Positions 42,096-51,103 of a stretch of 64,000 bases of DNA are shown piece after piece; position 1 is the stretch's first letter, and every line of letters begins with the position of its first letter. Origin of the DNA: Bdellovibrio bacteriovorus str. Tiberius (GTDB taxonomy: Bacteria; Bdellovibrionota; Bdellovibrionia; Bdellovibrionales; Bdellovibrionaceae); assembly GCF_000317895.1 (NCBI RefSeq), contig NC_019567.1:3472001-3536000 (forward strand), in the 5' to 3' direction. The notes below the pieces were generated by a model. That model ran no database searches. It saw only the letters and a program-made list of their open reading frames with translations, and was not told the DNA's origin. Position numbers and translations under genes: made by a program.

Positions 42096-45000
42096 ATGAC
42101 TAGAACGTTCTTATACCTCGTGCTTAGTTTATTGCTTCTAAGTTCTTGCACCACCAAGAATGACCTCTCCCTTATTTTCTCAAGTGAGAACACTCCCACT
42201 ATCACTTTGAAGGTTAACGACGACGTTCCTTACACGGGACAAACCAGCATTCCGGTCAAAATCATTTCCACTTCTGAAATTTCTGAGCTGAGTTTTGCCG
42301 TCGGCGGTCTGTGTTCAGAGATGTGGGAACCGTACACGTCTGAAAAAACAGCCATGCTTCCCAATGTGGAAGGTGAGCACTATATCTCCGTAAAGGTGCG
42401 CAACAAAGATGGCTTCTACAGCGATTGCACGAAGGCCAAAATCATTCTGGATAAAACCGGCCCGAATGTTTCCGACACCCAAACTTTGGTGTCGAACCGT
42501 TCTTTACTGGATGTGTCGCCGCGCCTGAATGCTCCGGTCACAACCGACAATCTGTCCGGCATCGCGAAGTATGAAATCAAGCTGGTAAAAACTGCTGGCA
42601 ACGCCGTCATCAAAGACTGGACTGAAAAATCCAAAGACGCGCTTTACTTTGACGGCCTGACTTTGCCGGACACGGAAGCTGACAGCTATTACTACATCAT
42701 TCGTGCGACCGACAAAGTGGGCAACGTCAGTGCCGAAAAGACCTCGCCGTCGTTCATCGCAGGCCCGATAGTCACCCTGACTTCTCCGGGTGATTTCAAT
42801 CAGGAACAGACAATGGGAAATATCCGGGTCAATTTGTCACGGACAGTCGCGGTGCCAACAACCGTGATGCTTAAATCCATCCCGGGAACCGCCCTTGCCG
42901 GCATAGATTACTATTTCCCGGATATCATTTCCACCGAACTGGAAATTCCTGCAGGTGCTGTCACGAAGAGCCTCTATTATTCCATCATGTCCAAGACCAC
43001 CCCAAGCCCCACAAAAAGCTTCTCCCTGGCGGTCACAGGCTCAACAAATGCGGCTTCAAGTCTTCCAACACTTGGCGTGAACATCATTAACACGATGCCC
43101 GACTACAGCGCCCGACCTCAGGCCACGGGATACAAGGCGATGGCGGGTGCCGCCAAAGGGCATATGTGCGCCTTGCGCCTGGATGGAAAGCTGGATTGCT
43201 GGGGCGCTTTCATGTATCGAAACGGAAAAAACACCGGCAACAATTTTGCTGCTGAAGTCACCGGAGCCACCGACATCCGTGACATTGGCATAGGGTATGC
43301 TGAGCACAATTGCTACATTGACACAGCTGGTGAAGTTTACTGCTTTGGTGAAAACGCCACCCGTCAACTGGGTAATGGTCTGACAACAGGGACCGCAACC
43401 CCGCAAAAGCTTGCGGGGTACACCGGCGTGAAAAAGGTTACGGTCGGCATGGGCTTCACCTGCATCATCACCTCCACCGATCAAGTGCGCTGCTGGGGCA
43501 ACAATGCCGACGCTACTGTTGGTCAGGCGACCACCACGAGCGTTTATAGCACACCAACTCTATATGGATACATCACCAAAGCCATCGACGTGGCTGCGGG
43601 ATATCGCATGGCCTGTGCCATCGATGAAGACGCGGGCACCCGCACCGTCAAGTGCTGGGGCAAGATGGGCACCGGAGCTGTGGCAACGCCCGTTCCAATT
43701 TCAATCACAGGTCTACCAAACGACATTGCCACTCTTACCGTCAACGGCAGCGCTTATGCAGATGTTCGTCATGCCTGTGGTCTGACGGCAACCGGGGATG
43801 TCTGGTGCTGGGGCAGCAACTATCGATCCCGTCGTGGTGCTGCTTCCGGATCAGTGCCGTGGGCCGCCGCCAATATGGTGGCTATGCCGGTGAAAGCAAA
43901 AAAAGTCAAAGTGGGTACAGACAGCACCTGCGCCCTAGGTGTTGACAACAATCTTTACTGCTGGGGTATGGGACTGCCCTCGGCCACAAATCAGTATGAA
44001 CTGACCGAAAGCTTTGTCCCTCAGCGGATGGACAGCTTTGGTGAAACGATCACCGACTTCCAGTTGGGCGAACTGGCCAGCTGCGCGGTGACAGCGTCAA
44101 CCCGAGTGAAATGCTGGGGCTTCAATCGCTATGGAGAAGTGGGCAATGGTTTGTGGGGGGATGGTTTCCGCGCGGCTGCCTTCAGTCCTGGACAGTCTTC
44201 TGCCACCTACACGCAGGTCGTGACCGGTGCGGCCTCCACTTGCGCTTTGCGCTCGAATAAAACTGTCACCTGCTGGGGGCAAAACGATGAAGGACAATTA
44301 GGCACCAACAATCGCAACGCACTGACACGCCCCCATTTCACGCTGCCGATCACGAACGTTCAAAAAATCACCGGTCGTTTCCAGCACTACTGCGCACTCA
44401 CCGAAGCAGGAGCGGTCTTCTGTTGGGGTCTTAATGAAACCGGTCAGATTGGAAACAATTCTGCAAGTGGCGAACGCGTGCTGACTCCTTACCAGATCCC
44501 GCAAACATATCCGGCCGGCGTTGCCGGACTGCCTGGCAGTATCAAAGATGTTTCCGCCGGATACAACCACACTTGCGCCGTCAATTCTTCTGGTGGGGTT
44601 CTATGTTGGGGTAATAATGGTGCCGGTGAATCAGGGCATGCCACCATTTCGGAAGCAAGACCTTACCCTACCGCCGTCCCAAATCTGACTTCAGGAGTGG
44701 TAAGCGTTCACGCCGGCATCAGTAGCACCTGCGCCATCAAGGCCACGGCCACCACCAAAGAAATCTATTGCTGGGGTTACAATGCAAACGGAATTGTGGG
44801 CGCTAGCACGCCGATAGGTGGAGCCACTCACGTGCCGCAGCTGATTGAAACCATCACCACAACAAAAGAAGTCAAAATATCCATCGGCAACTATGGTGCC
44901 TGCTACCTGCATGATGGGACAGTCAAATGCTGGGGAACTCGAACCGTCCACGCAGCCATTCCATTGACCACCCAGGCCACCGGTGCTGTCAATACCACGC

Positions 45001-45338
45001 CGATGGTGGCATCACAACTGACCGGGGCGACAGATATTTCTCTTGGAGCATTCGGCGGATGTGCGACGATGGCGACCGAAACGGTAAAATGCTGGGGTTT
45101 GGATAACAGCGGTGCTGTGAATTCCACTTATCAGATCGTCTCTGCTCCCACGGCGTCATTTGCCTTTGGATTTGGTTTAGCCAAATCTGTCAGCATGGGA
45201 TTGGTTCTGTTGGACAGCATTCCACTTCATGTCTGCGGCATAACAACGTTGGGTGATTTAAAATGCTGGGGCGTCAGTCACTATGGCGAAGCTCACGACA
45301 CGTTCATGCACAGCACGCCGAACTATGTTTTAAAATAG
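42096..45338 (+). CDS. RCC1-repeat beta-propeller lipoprotein (1080 residues)
   Basis: A predicted lipoprotein with lipobox LSSC (Cys18). Residues about 35-220 look like two Ig-like domains, and about 225-325 like a Calx-beta-type domain (VNLSRTVAVPTTVMLK...AGIDYYFP). From about residue 345 onwards there are 14 repeats ending in the RCC1 pattern 'C.(L/V/I)......V.CWG', each with a Cys before the Trp-Gly. That is enough for two seven-bladed propellers. The paired Cys in each blade could form disulphides in the oxidising envelope. Likely a large surface or periplasmic adhesion or binding protein. It is convergent, with a 9-base overlap, with the barrel gene downstream. Confidence 0.88.
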   Translation: MTRTFLYLVLSLLLLSSCTTKNDLSLIFSSENTPTITLKVNDDVPYTGQTSIPVKIISTSEISELSFAVGGLCSEMWEPYTSEKTAMLPNVEGEHYISVKVRNKDGFYSDCTKAKIILDKTGPNVSDTQTLVSNRSLLDVSPRLNAPVTTDNLSGIAKYEIKLVKTAGNAVIKDWTEKSKDALYFDGLTLPDTEADSYYYIIRATDKVGNVSAEKTSPSFIAGPIVTLTSPGDFNQEQTMGNIRVNLSRTVAVPTTVMLKSIPGTALAGIDYYFPDIISTELEIPAGAVTKSLYYSIMSKTTPSPTKSFSLAVTGSTNAASSLPTLGVNIINTMPDYSARPQATGYKAMAGAAKGHMCALRLDGKLDCWGAFMYRNGKNTGNNFAAEVTGATDIRDIGIGYAEHNCYIDTAGEVYCFGENATRQLGNGLTTGTATPQKLAGYTGVKKVTVGMGFTCIITSTDQVRCWGNNADATVGQATTTSVYSTPTLYGYITKAIDVAAGYRMACAIDEDAGTRTVKCWGKMGTGAVATPVPISITGLPNDIATLTVNGSAYADVRHACGLTATGDVWCWGSNYRSRRGAASGSVPWAAANMVAMPVKAKKVKVGTDSTCALGVDNNLYCWGMGLPSATNQYELTESFVPQRMDSFGETITDFQLGELASCAVTASTRVKCWGFNRYGEVGNGLWGDGFRAAAFSPGQSSATYTQVVTGAASTCALRSNKTVTCWGQNDEGQLGTNNRNALTRPHFTLPITNVQKITGRFQHYCALTEAGAVFCWGLNETGQIGNNSASGERVLTPYQIPQTYPAGVAGLPGSIKDVSAGYNHTCAVNSSGGVLCWGNNGAGESGHATISEARPYPTAVPNLTSGVVSVHAGISSTCAIKATATTKEIYCWGYNANGIVGASTPIGGATHVPQLIETITTTKEVKISIGNYGACYLHDGTVKCWGTRTVHAAIPLTTQATGAVNTTPMVASQLTGATDISLGAFGGCATMATETVKCWGLDNSGAVNSTYQIVSAPTASFAFGFGLAKSVSMGLVLLDSIPLHVCGITTLGDLKCWGVSHYGEAHDTFMHSTPNYVLK

Positions 45339-46547
45339 CCAGCCGTATCTGAATTCAAGATGGGTTTCGAAAATAAAGACATCTGAAGTGTCTTTGGAAT
45401 CGGAACCCGCATGCTTCCCCTGAAACATGGTACCGTAAGTATAAACACCAATACTGCGCTCGTAACTGAGTGGATGGGCAAACCCGAGTTCACCCGAAAT
45501 CCCAATACCACTGTAAGTGTGATCCAAACCAAAATAGAACGGATGCAGCCTTAAAGAAACATCCGTGTACCATTTTTTGTCGTGGGAAAACAGTTCGGCA
45601 AATCCACCGACTGTCGCACTGATATGCTGTCCGGTACTGATTCCGCCAGAACTTGCACTGGCAACATAGGCATAAGGGCGCCTTTCAAAGTCACCACCCG
45701 CCAGATAACCATATTGAACTTTGAAAAGAGCATTGCGATAGGTCCAATGACGTTTCGTGAAAGCGACTTCGCCCTTGATATCAAACAGGCGCTGACTGCC
45801 GGACACATCCAGAAAATTATTAAACTGGAACGTGCTGGTGTAAGCACTGGTACGAATCGTGCGATCCACTTTCCAGTTCCAGCGACGTGCAAATGAAAGT
45901 GTGTCGAATGTGAAGGACTGCAGATCCAAAGTAGTCACGATCGGGCTGGTGTCCTGCTTTTGAGCAGCTCCCATCAATCCGGCCCCCACCCACATCACGT
46001 CACGGGAACAAAAATCTTTTCCGACTTTGTCCAGTACCGGCATGGCCTGCACTTTCATTTCCTGATTCACCCCACGCACGTGGAACAGGTAACGGAAGCT
46101 TTCATCACCAAACAATTCCAGGGGCACCGAAATAAAATTGGCATTTTCAGGAATATTCAACGAGATCAGAAACTTCCCGGTGTCGGCTTTGAGAGGCAGA
46201 TTCACCAAAGGCAGGATCACCGGCTTCAGGGCTTTTTTGTCCTTATCATACAATAAGATGCGACGGCTCCAGAAACGGATGTCCAGATTTTCTTTCAGTT
46301 CACCGGAAATCTTCAACTGCAGCGTGCTTTGTTCGGGAAATTTCACGATCTCGAACTGTTCCCATTCAACCTGAGGTTCGCGCAGAATATTGCGGCAATC
46401 CGTCTGAAAGGGATGGATATTCTTTTGCAAAGAAGAAAATGGCACGACTTCAACGCGCGCCTTATTCAAGGTCTGCTGCGCCCACGCAGGAGCGCCCAAC
46501 ATCAATGCAGCAACAAAAATTCCAAGAGCTTTATTGAGAGACGCCAA
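45330..46547 (-). CDS. Outer-membrane beta-barrel protein paired with FecR-domain protein
   Basis: The C-terminal half (about residues 200-405) shows amphipathic strands and ends in Phe (RYGWLF), a barrel. The N-terminal half holds a soluble, periplasmic-type beta domain with a Cys pair. I start it at the TTG at 46547 because it then begins with a clean signal peptide (ASLNKALGIFVAALMLGAPAWA) behind a GGGGTG site; an ATG 54 bases upstream would precede it by an unlikely charged leader inside the FecR gene. It overlaps the FecR gene end by 17 bases, so the two are coupled and probably work together, perhaps as surface-exposed protein and periplasmic cell-wall anchor. Confidence 0.75.
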   Translation of the reverse strand: MASLNKALGIFVAALMLGAPAWAQQTLNKARVEVVPFSSLQKNIHPFQTDCRNILREPQVEWEQFEIVKFPEQSTLQLKISGELKENLDIRFWSRRILLYDKDKKALKPVILPLVNLPLKADTGKFLISLNIPENANFISVPLELFGDESFRYLFHVRGVNQEMKVQAMPVLDKVGKDFCSRDVMWVGAGLMGAAQKQDTSPIVTTLDLQSFTFDTLSFARRWNWKVDRTIRTSAYTSTFQFNNFLDVSGSQRLFDIKGEVAFTKRHWTYRNALFKVQYGYLAGGDFERRPYAYVASASSGGISTGQHISATVGGFAELFSHDKKWYTDVSLRLHPFYFGLDHTYSGIGISGELGFAHPLSYERSIGVYTYGTMFQGKHAGSDSKDTSDVFIFETHLEFRYGWLF

Positions 46548-48708
46548 AATAGAACACCCCAGTATCACTCCAAGCCGACGCCTGGTACTTGTTTCTGCCA
46601 CGAATACGATAATACCACTGGCCGTTTTTCATCGGCTTTTTCAGAATGTATTCCTGTGCTTCGACTTTAATTTCAGTATTCTTTGCAAAGTTCTGATCCT
46701 GGGACAGCTGCAGGACGTACCATTCATTTTCCGGTGATTCAGACCACGTGAACTTGATCGACACCGGAACACCACGAGGAATCAGGAATACTTCGTTTTT
46801 CTTCGGAGTCATGGTTTTTGGTGCGATCAAAGGACCCGGTTTGCCATAAGAAACCGCCAGAATGGGCGTCGGCAGACCGAACAGTTTACTTTCATCCACT
46901 ACCGGCCATACACGGAAATAGTACCAGCCCTCTTCAGTGACTGAATGGAAAAACTCTACATTCTCGGTATCGAGCATCTGGGATCCAGCCATTTTCGGAT
47001 CCCGGCTTAGTTCAACACGGTATCTTTTGGCCGCTTCGCGATGAGTCCACACAAGGTGGAACTGAGGTGTTGATCCCGCTTGTTCAAAGACCGGAGGCAA
47101 AACTTCTTTTTTCTCGATCGACGGGCCCTTGATAACGCCTTTAACCTGATAAACCTCAGATGGCGGGGAATATTCACCTTCGACAGAACGAGCCACCAGA
47201 CGCATGTAACCTGGAACGGTTTCGTTGTGCTTCAGCTCATAGGGGGGCTTTTCAACGACCACGTTCTTCAGAATTTTACTGAACTTCGGCCCCTCGCCGA
47301 TCTGAACCAGATAATCAACGGCATAGGGAACCGGATTCCAGGTCAAAGTCATTTCTGACATGTTCGTGGCACCGATTTTTTCATCAGACTTTGAAAGCAA
47401 CGGTGCTGACAGTGGCGGGCGCACAATCACTTTTGCCGGATCTGACCAGTCTGAATACAAGTTGTTGCCATACGCTTTGCGCGCACGGATGTTGTATTCA
47501 CCGGACATATCCAGGAAGCTTTTTAAAGGTTCGGGGCCTTCGTATTCATCAAAGATTTCTTCAAAGCCCTTATTCTTTCCAACCTGCATGTGGAATTTTT
47601 CACCGGGCTTTGAATCCTTGACCGGAACATTCAATGTCCATTTACCGCGTTCTTTAAACGCTAGGGCCGGCTGACCGATCTTGGCACTTCCCAGTCGTTC
47701 GATGCGGAAGGTGCGCGTTTCAGAAAAATGCGGAACTCCATCCGTGTTTTCAACCAGACGCCAATAATATTCACCCGTACCCAGATCTTTGGGAATCACC
47801 GCCTCTTTCATTTCAGAGACATCTTCAGAACGGGTTTCCGTCAGGAAGTCTGCCGTGCGGCTGGTCTGCAAAGTCAGCTTTTTACCTTCCGCGCCCTTCC
47901 AACGGAAGAACTCCAGTCCCTGGCCATACAGAATCTTTTTCGGAGCCGGTTCGACCAGAATCAGTTTTTCTTTTTCCACTGTGGTCATGGTCAACGCTGT
48001 CGGGACCTTTTTCACTTCAGACTCAGGCGTTATCTTGATGTCACCGCCACCCCCGGCTGAAACTTCGGAAGTTCCACCAGCGGCGCCACCCCCAGCACCC
48101 TGTTCGTCTTTTTTATCTTTGTCGTCCTTAGGGGCCGTGGGATCAGAAATACTCAAAGCCTCGCCAGCGCCCAAAGTTTTCTTCTGGTCTCCATTTTCCA
48201 ATGTCACAGAGCCTGACGCCATGGAAAGTGTCAGCTGGCCAGAGGCATCCTTTTTGGCAAATAATCCAAAGGGACCATCGGCTTTCAACACCAGATCGGA
48301 ATTCCCGACACGCACGCTTAAAGGTTTTCCCTGCCCTTTACCTTCCACTTGCAGGCTGCCGCGTTCCAGATTCAACGCCAGCGTCCCGGCTTGTGGATTT
48401 TCGGTGATGCGCAGAAGTGTTTCTGCAGGAACGTGAATGACGTCCTTGTTGCGCATTTCAAGCAGGGCTTCAGAAGATGGACCGGTGAAAACTTCCGATC
48501 CGTTATAAAGTTTTTGTGATTGAGCGGCATCGGCCCAGAAAAAACCAGTGGAGTGTTTATAGCGCAGTTCGTTTTTTACATTGCGAACTTCTGCCAGTGT
48601 CGGGCCAAGATTTTCATTATTTACTTCGGCCTTGAACAGAAACTGCTTTGCCACAATGAAAGACAAGACCGAAATTCCAAGAAGACATGCTACGATGATT
48701 TTTTTCAT
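46531..48708 (-). CDS. FecR-domain protein with FN3-like repeats
   Basis: A 725-residue protein with one N-terminal membrane helix (about residues 4-22), a FecR-type beta domain (about 70-190: GSEVFTGPSSEALLEMRNKDVIHVPAETLLRI, LERGSLQVEGKG), a Gly/Asp/Lys-rich low-complexity linker (about 198-225), and then five or six fibronectin-III-like modules with WxPVPYAVDYLVQI and YRVELSRDPKMAG patterns (about 240-725). FecR domains usually sense or anchor in the periplasm. Its 3' end overlaps the barrel gene. A two-component pair lies upstream on the same strand. Confidence 0.8.
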   Translation of the reverse strand: MKKIIVACLLGISVLSFIVAKQFLFKAEVNNENLGPTLAEVRNVKNELRYKHSTGFFWADAAQSQKLYNGSEVFTGPSSEALLEMRNKDVIHVPAETLLRITENPQAGTLALNLERGSLQVEGKGQGKPLSVRVGNSDLVLKADGPFGLFAKKDASGQLTLSMASGSVTLENGDQKKTLGAGEALSISDPTAPKDDKDKKDEQGAGGGAAGGTSEVSAGGGGDIKITPESEVKKVPTALTMTTVEKEKLILVEPAPKKILYGQGLEFFRWKGAEGKKLTLQTSRTADFLTETRSEDVSEMKEAVIPKDLGTGEYYWRLVENTDGVPHFSETRTFRIERLGSAKIGQPALAFKERGKWTLNVPVKDSKPGEKFHMQVGKNKGFEEIFDEYEGPEPLKSFLDMSGEYNIRARKAYGNNLYSDWSDPAKVIVRPPLSAPLLSKSDEKIGATNMSEMTLTWNPVPYAVDYLVQIGEGPKFSKILKNVVVEKPPYELKHNETVPGYMRLVARSVEGEYSPPSEVYQVKGVIKGPSIEKKEVLPPVFEQAGSTPQFHLVWTHREAAKRYRVELSRDPKMAGSQMLDTENVEFFHSVTEEGWYYFRVWPVVDESKLFGLPTPILAVSYGKPGPLIAPKTMTPKKNEVFLIPRGVPVSIKFTWSESPENEWYVLQLSQDQNFAKNTEIKVEAQEYILKKPMKNGQWYYRIRGRNKYQASAWSDTGVFYFGVSQ

Positions 48709-48784
48709 GTGATGAAATCATTATGGCCGAGGCATTACACCCCCGCCACAAGATTTAGCGGAACACTGGACACCGCGACCTAGG

Positions 48785-50197
48785 TCACGACATCTTCTGC
48801 AGAAGAACTTCGAACTCCGTACCACGTCCGTCTTTCACCGGACTGCGCACAGAAACTTTTCCGTCATGCGCTTCGACGACCGCTTTTACAAACGTCAATC
48901 CCAAGCCCATGCCGTATTCAGAGCGGCTCTTGTCGCTGCGATAAAGCTTCTGCCAGATCATGCCGTGTTCATCCGCCGAAATACCCGGCCCGGAATCCGT
49001 CACCCGTATAATGACGTTTTCAGTTTGATTGATGGTTTCAATCGTCACTTCACCACCCGGAGGTGTGTACTTGTGCGCATTATCCAGAAGGTTCGCGACA
49101 ACACGACTGATCAGTTTCGCATCGACCATGGCCCAGTCATGACTGTCGAGCTTCTGAATAACTTTGATGTCTTTTTCTTCGAAGGCCATTTCGTACAGGC
49201 TCATGATCTCTTTTACCAGATCACTGATGAATTTCTTTTCGATCTTCAGCTTCTTACTGCGGTTTTCAGCCTCGGTGATATCCGTCAGCACCTGCAGAAA
49301 GTTCAGGATCTTGTCCGAGTTTTCAAAACAGCTCTGCAAAGCCTCGCGATAGGATTCAACATCCCCTTCACTGGTCAGCGCCAGTTCCGCTCGCCCGCGC
49401 AAACGGGTCACCGGAGTGCGAATATCGTGAGCCAGGTGATCAAAGGCCTCTTTCAGGCCATTCACCAGATTTTCGATCTTATCGAGCATCTTATTGAACA
49501 GAACCTTCAATTCTTCCAGCTCGTCATCACTGCCCCCGATCGGAACACGTGTGGACAGGGAACCGCCTTCAATCTTTTTCATCGAAGTGATCAGCTCACG
49601 CACCGGGCTGAGCGTTCGGTTGGACAGGAACAAGCCCCCCAGGAAACCAATCAAGGCCACCGGAAGAAGCAACCACCAGAAGATCTTTTGCAGGTTGCGC
49701 AACTGCAGACTCAGGCTTTCGGTGCTTTTCCCCACCACCAGACGGCTGCCATCTTTCAGGGTTGTGCCCAGAATGATAATCGTGTCGCCCCCGTGCATTT
49801 CACGCATGGCAAATTCAAAGATCTGACCGCGATGGCGGTTCATTTCTTCTTTAAGCATTTCCATGTTCAATTTGAAGCTGGGGAAGGGCTCGTGATGGAA
49901 GGTCACTTCCCCTTTGGGGCTGAAAACACTGACCAGCAACGCAGCGTCGCGGTCATAGTTGGGAATGTACAGGAAGTAGTCATTAAATTCCCCCAGACCC
50001 CGCACTTCGATGCGGTTGCGGTATTCTTCCAGCTTGGAAGACAGCACGCCACGCTCCTGCTCTTGCAGGCCGTGACTGATCTGAAAATAAAGGAAGCTAA
50101 AGATGACTGTGGAACTTAGAATCAGCACCAGAGAATACGCAAGCGTCAGCTTGGTGCTGATTCGGAAGAGGGTCGGTTTAAGACGACTTGAGAACAT
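48785..50197 (-). CDS. Sensor histidine kinase with HAMP domain
   Basis: A 470-residue kinase: one N-terminal membrane helix (about 17-38), a periplasmic sensor region of about 125 residues, a second helix (about 175-195), a HAMP linker (SNRTLSPVRELITSMKKIEGG), the HisKA motif DHLAHDIRTPVTRLRGRAEL, and a HATPase domain (NLLDNAHKYTPPGG, DSGPGIS, GMGLGLTFVK). It overlaps the regulator gene upstream by 20 bases, so they form one operon, regulator first. It probably senses an envelope signal; the input is unknown. The FecR/barrel pair downstream is a possible target or partner. Confidence 0.9.
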   Translation of the reverse strand: MFSSRLKPTLFRISTKLTLAYSLVLILSSTVIFSFLYFQISHGLQEQERGVLSSKLEEYRNRIEVRGLGEFNDYFLYIPNYDRDAALLVSVFSPKGEVTFHHEPFPSFKLNMEMLKEEMNRHRGQIFEFAMREMHGGDTIIILGTTLKDGSRLVVGKSTESLSLQLRNLQKIFWWLLLPVALIGFLGGLFLSNRTLSPVRELITSMKKIEGGSLSTRVPIGGSDDELEELKVLFNKMLDKIENLVNGLKEAFDHLAHDIRTPVTRLRGRAELALTSEGDVESYREALQSCFENSDKILNFLQVLTDITEAENRSKKLKIEKKFISDLVKEIMSLYEMAFEEKDIKVIQKLDSHDWAMVDAKLISRVVANLLDNAHKYTPPGGEVTIETINQTENVIIRVTDSGPGISADEHGMIWQKLYRSDKSRSEYGMGLGLTFVKAVVEAHDGKVSVRSPVKDGRGTEFEVLLQKMS

Positions 50198-50852
50198 ATC
50201 CTACGCCTCTAACCGTGTAGATAAGGCGTGTAGGGAAATCTTTTTCCAGTTTGTTTCTGAGTCGGCATACAAGTACGTCCACCACGTTCGTTTGAGGGTC
50301 AAAATCATAGTTCCAGACTTCCTTAAGGATTGTCTGCTTACCAATGATTTTATTTGGATTACTCATGAACAGGTCAAGAAGAACAAATTCTCTTTCCTGA
50401 AGGTCGAGTTTTCTGCCGGCACGAACCACATCACGGTTCAGACGGTTCAGTTTCAGGTCCTGGAAAATCAGTTGAGTCACTTCGGATGCTTTTTGAGAAC
50501 GCTTCAAAAGGTTCTTCACACGGATCTGAAGTTCGGCCATTGCGAAAGGTTTGGTCAGGTAGTCATCGCCACCCATGCTTAGACCCTTCAGGCGGTCATC
50601 CAATTCACGCAAAGCGCTGAGGATCAGAATCGGTGTGTTGATTTCTTTTTCGCGCAAAGACTTTGCGAAAGTGTAACCATCCATTTCAGGCAGCATCAAA
50701 TCCAAAACAATAATATCGTAATGATTGGTTTGTGCTTTTTCAAAGGCGCGGCGTCCGTTGGATTCAACATCGACCTCACCTTCAAGTTCGCCCAGGCCTT
50801 GTTTCACTATTGTTGCGATCTCGTTATCGTCTTCGACTACTAAGCATCTCAT
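50178..50852 (-). CDS. OmpR/PhoB-family response regulator
   Basis: A 224-residue regulator. The receiver has the acidic pair at residues 8-9, phospho-acceptor Asp51 (IVLDLMLPEMDG), Thr/Ser at ILSAL and Lys in TKPF. The C-terminal winged helix ends with the characteristic RRL-type recognition (NVVDVLVCRLRNKLEKDF) and TVRGVGYVL. It is encoded first in the operon with the HAMP kinase and overlaps it by 20 bases. Confidence 0.93.
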   Translation of the reverse strand: MRCLVVEDDNEIATIVKQGLGELEGEVDVESNGRRAFEKAQTNHYDIIVLDLMLPEMDGYTFAKSLREKEINTPILILSALRELDDRLKGLSMGGDDYLTKPFAMAELQIRVKNLLKRSQKASEVTQLIFQDLKLNRLNRDVVRAGRKLDLQEREFVLLDLFMSNPNKIIGKQTILKEVWNYDFDPQTNVVDVLVCRLRNKLEKDFPTRLIYTVRGVGYVLKSS

Positions 50853-51037
50853 CGAGAGTCACCTTTGTTACTGGTTCGTAAAATCTATATGCAATTTATA
50901 GCAGATTTGTTTCTAAACAAAAGTAGCAAATTTCACATTGGTGCCCTTAATAGCCTATATTACATAGATTTAATCGGGTTTAGTCCTGGGATTGCAAAGA
51001 TGAAACCATTTCCCCTCTGAAACGGGGTTGCCAAACG
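50853..51037. other. Intergenic region between the response-regulator promoter and the flgE end
   Basis: This holds the upstream region of the OmpR-type operon and the 3' flank of the flagellar operon. It is AT-rich (TATATGCAATTTATAGC near 50886) and has no coding potential I can support. A promoter reading leftwards is expected here but no clear hexamer pair stands out. Confidence 0.4.
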
Positions 51038-51069
51038 AAAAAAAACAGGCTCCTGGTCAGGGAGCCTGT
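51038..51069 (-). terminator. Terminator of the flagellar operon
   Basis: On the minus strand ACAGGCTCC (51061-51069) pairs with GGAGCCTGT (51045-51053) around a 7-base loop and is followed by eight T (A run 51038-51045 on the plus strand). It lies about 35 bases after the flgE stop. Confidence 0.9.
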
Positions 51070-51103
51070 CGACATGGTCATGGTAGATTTAGACTAGCGG
51101 GAA

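Noticed and set aside
48866-50119. A 417-codon open frame opposite the HAMP kinase
   Set aside because: The kinase on the other strand has a full set of motifs; this frame is Phe/His/Gln-rich and without family features.
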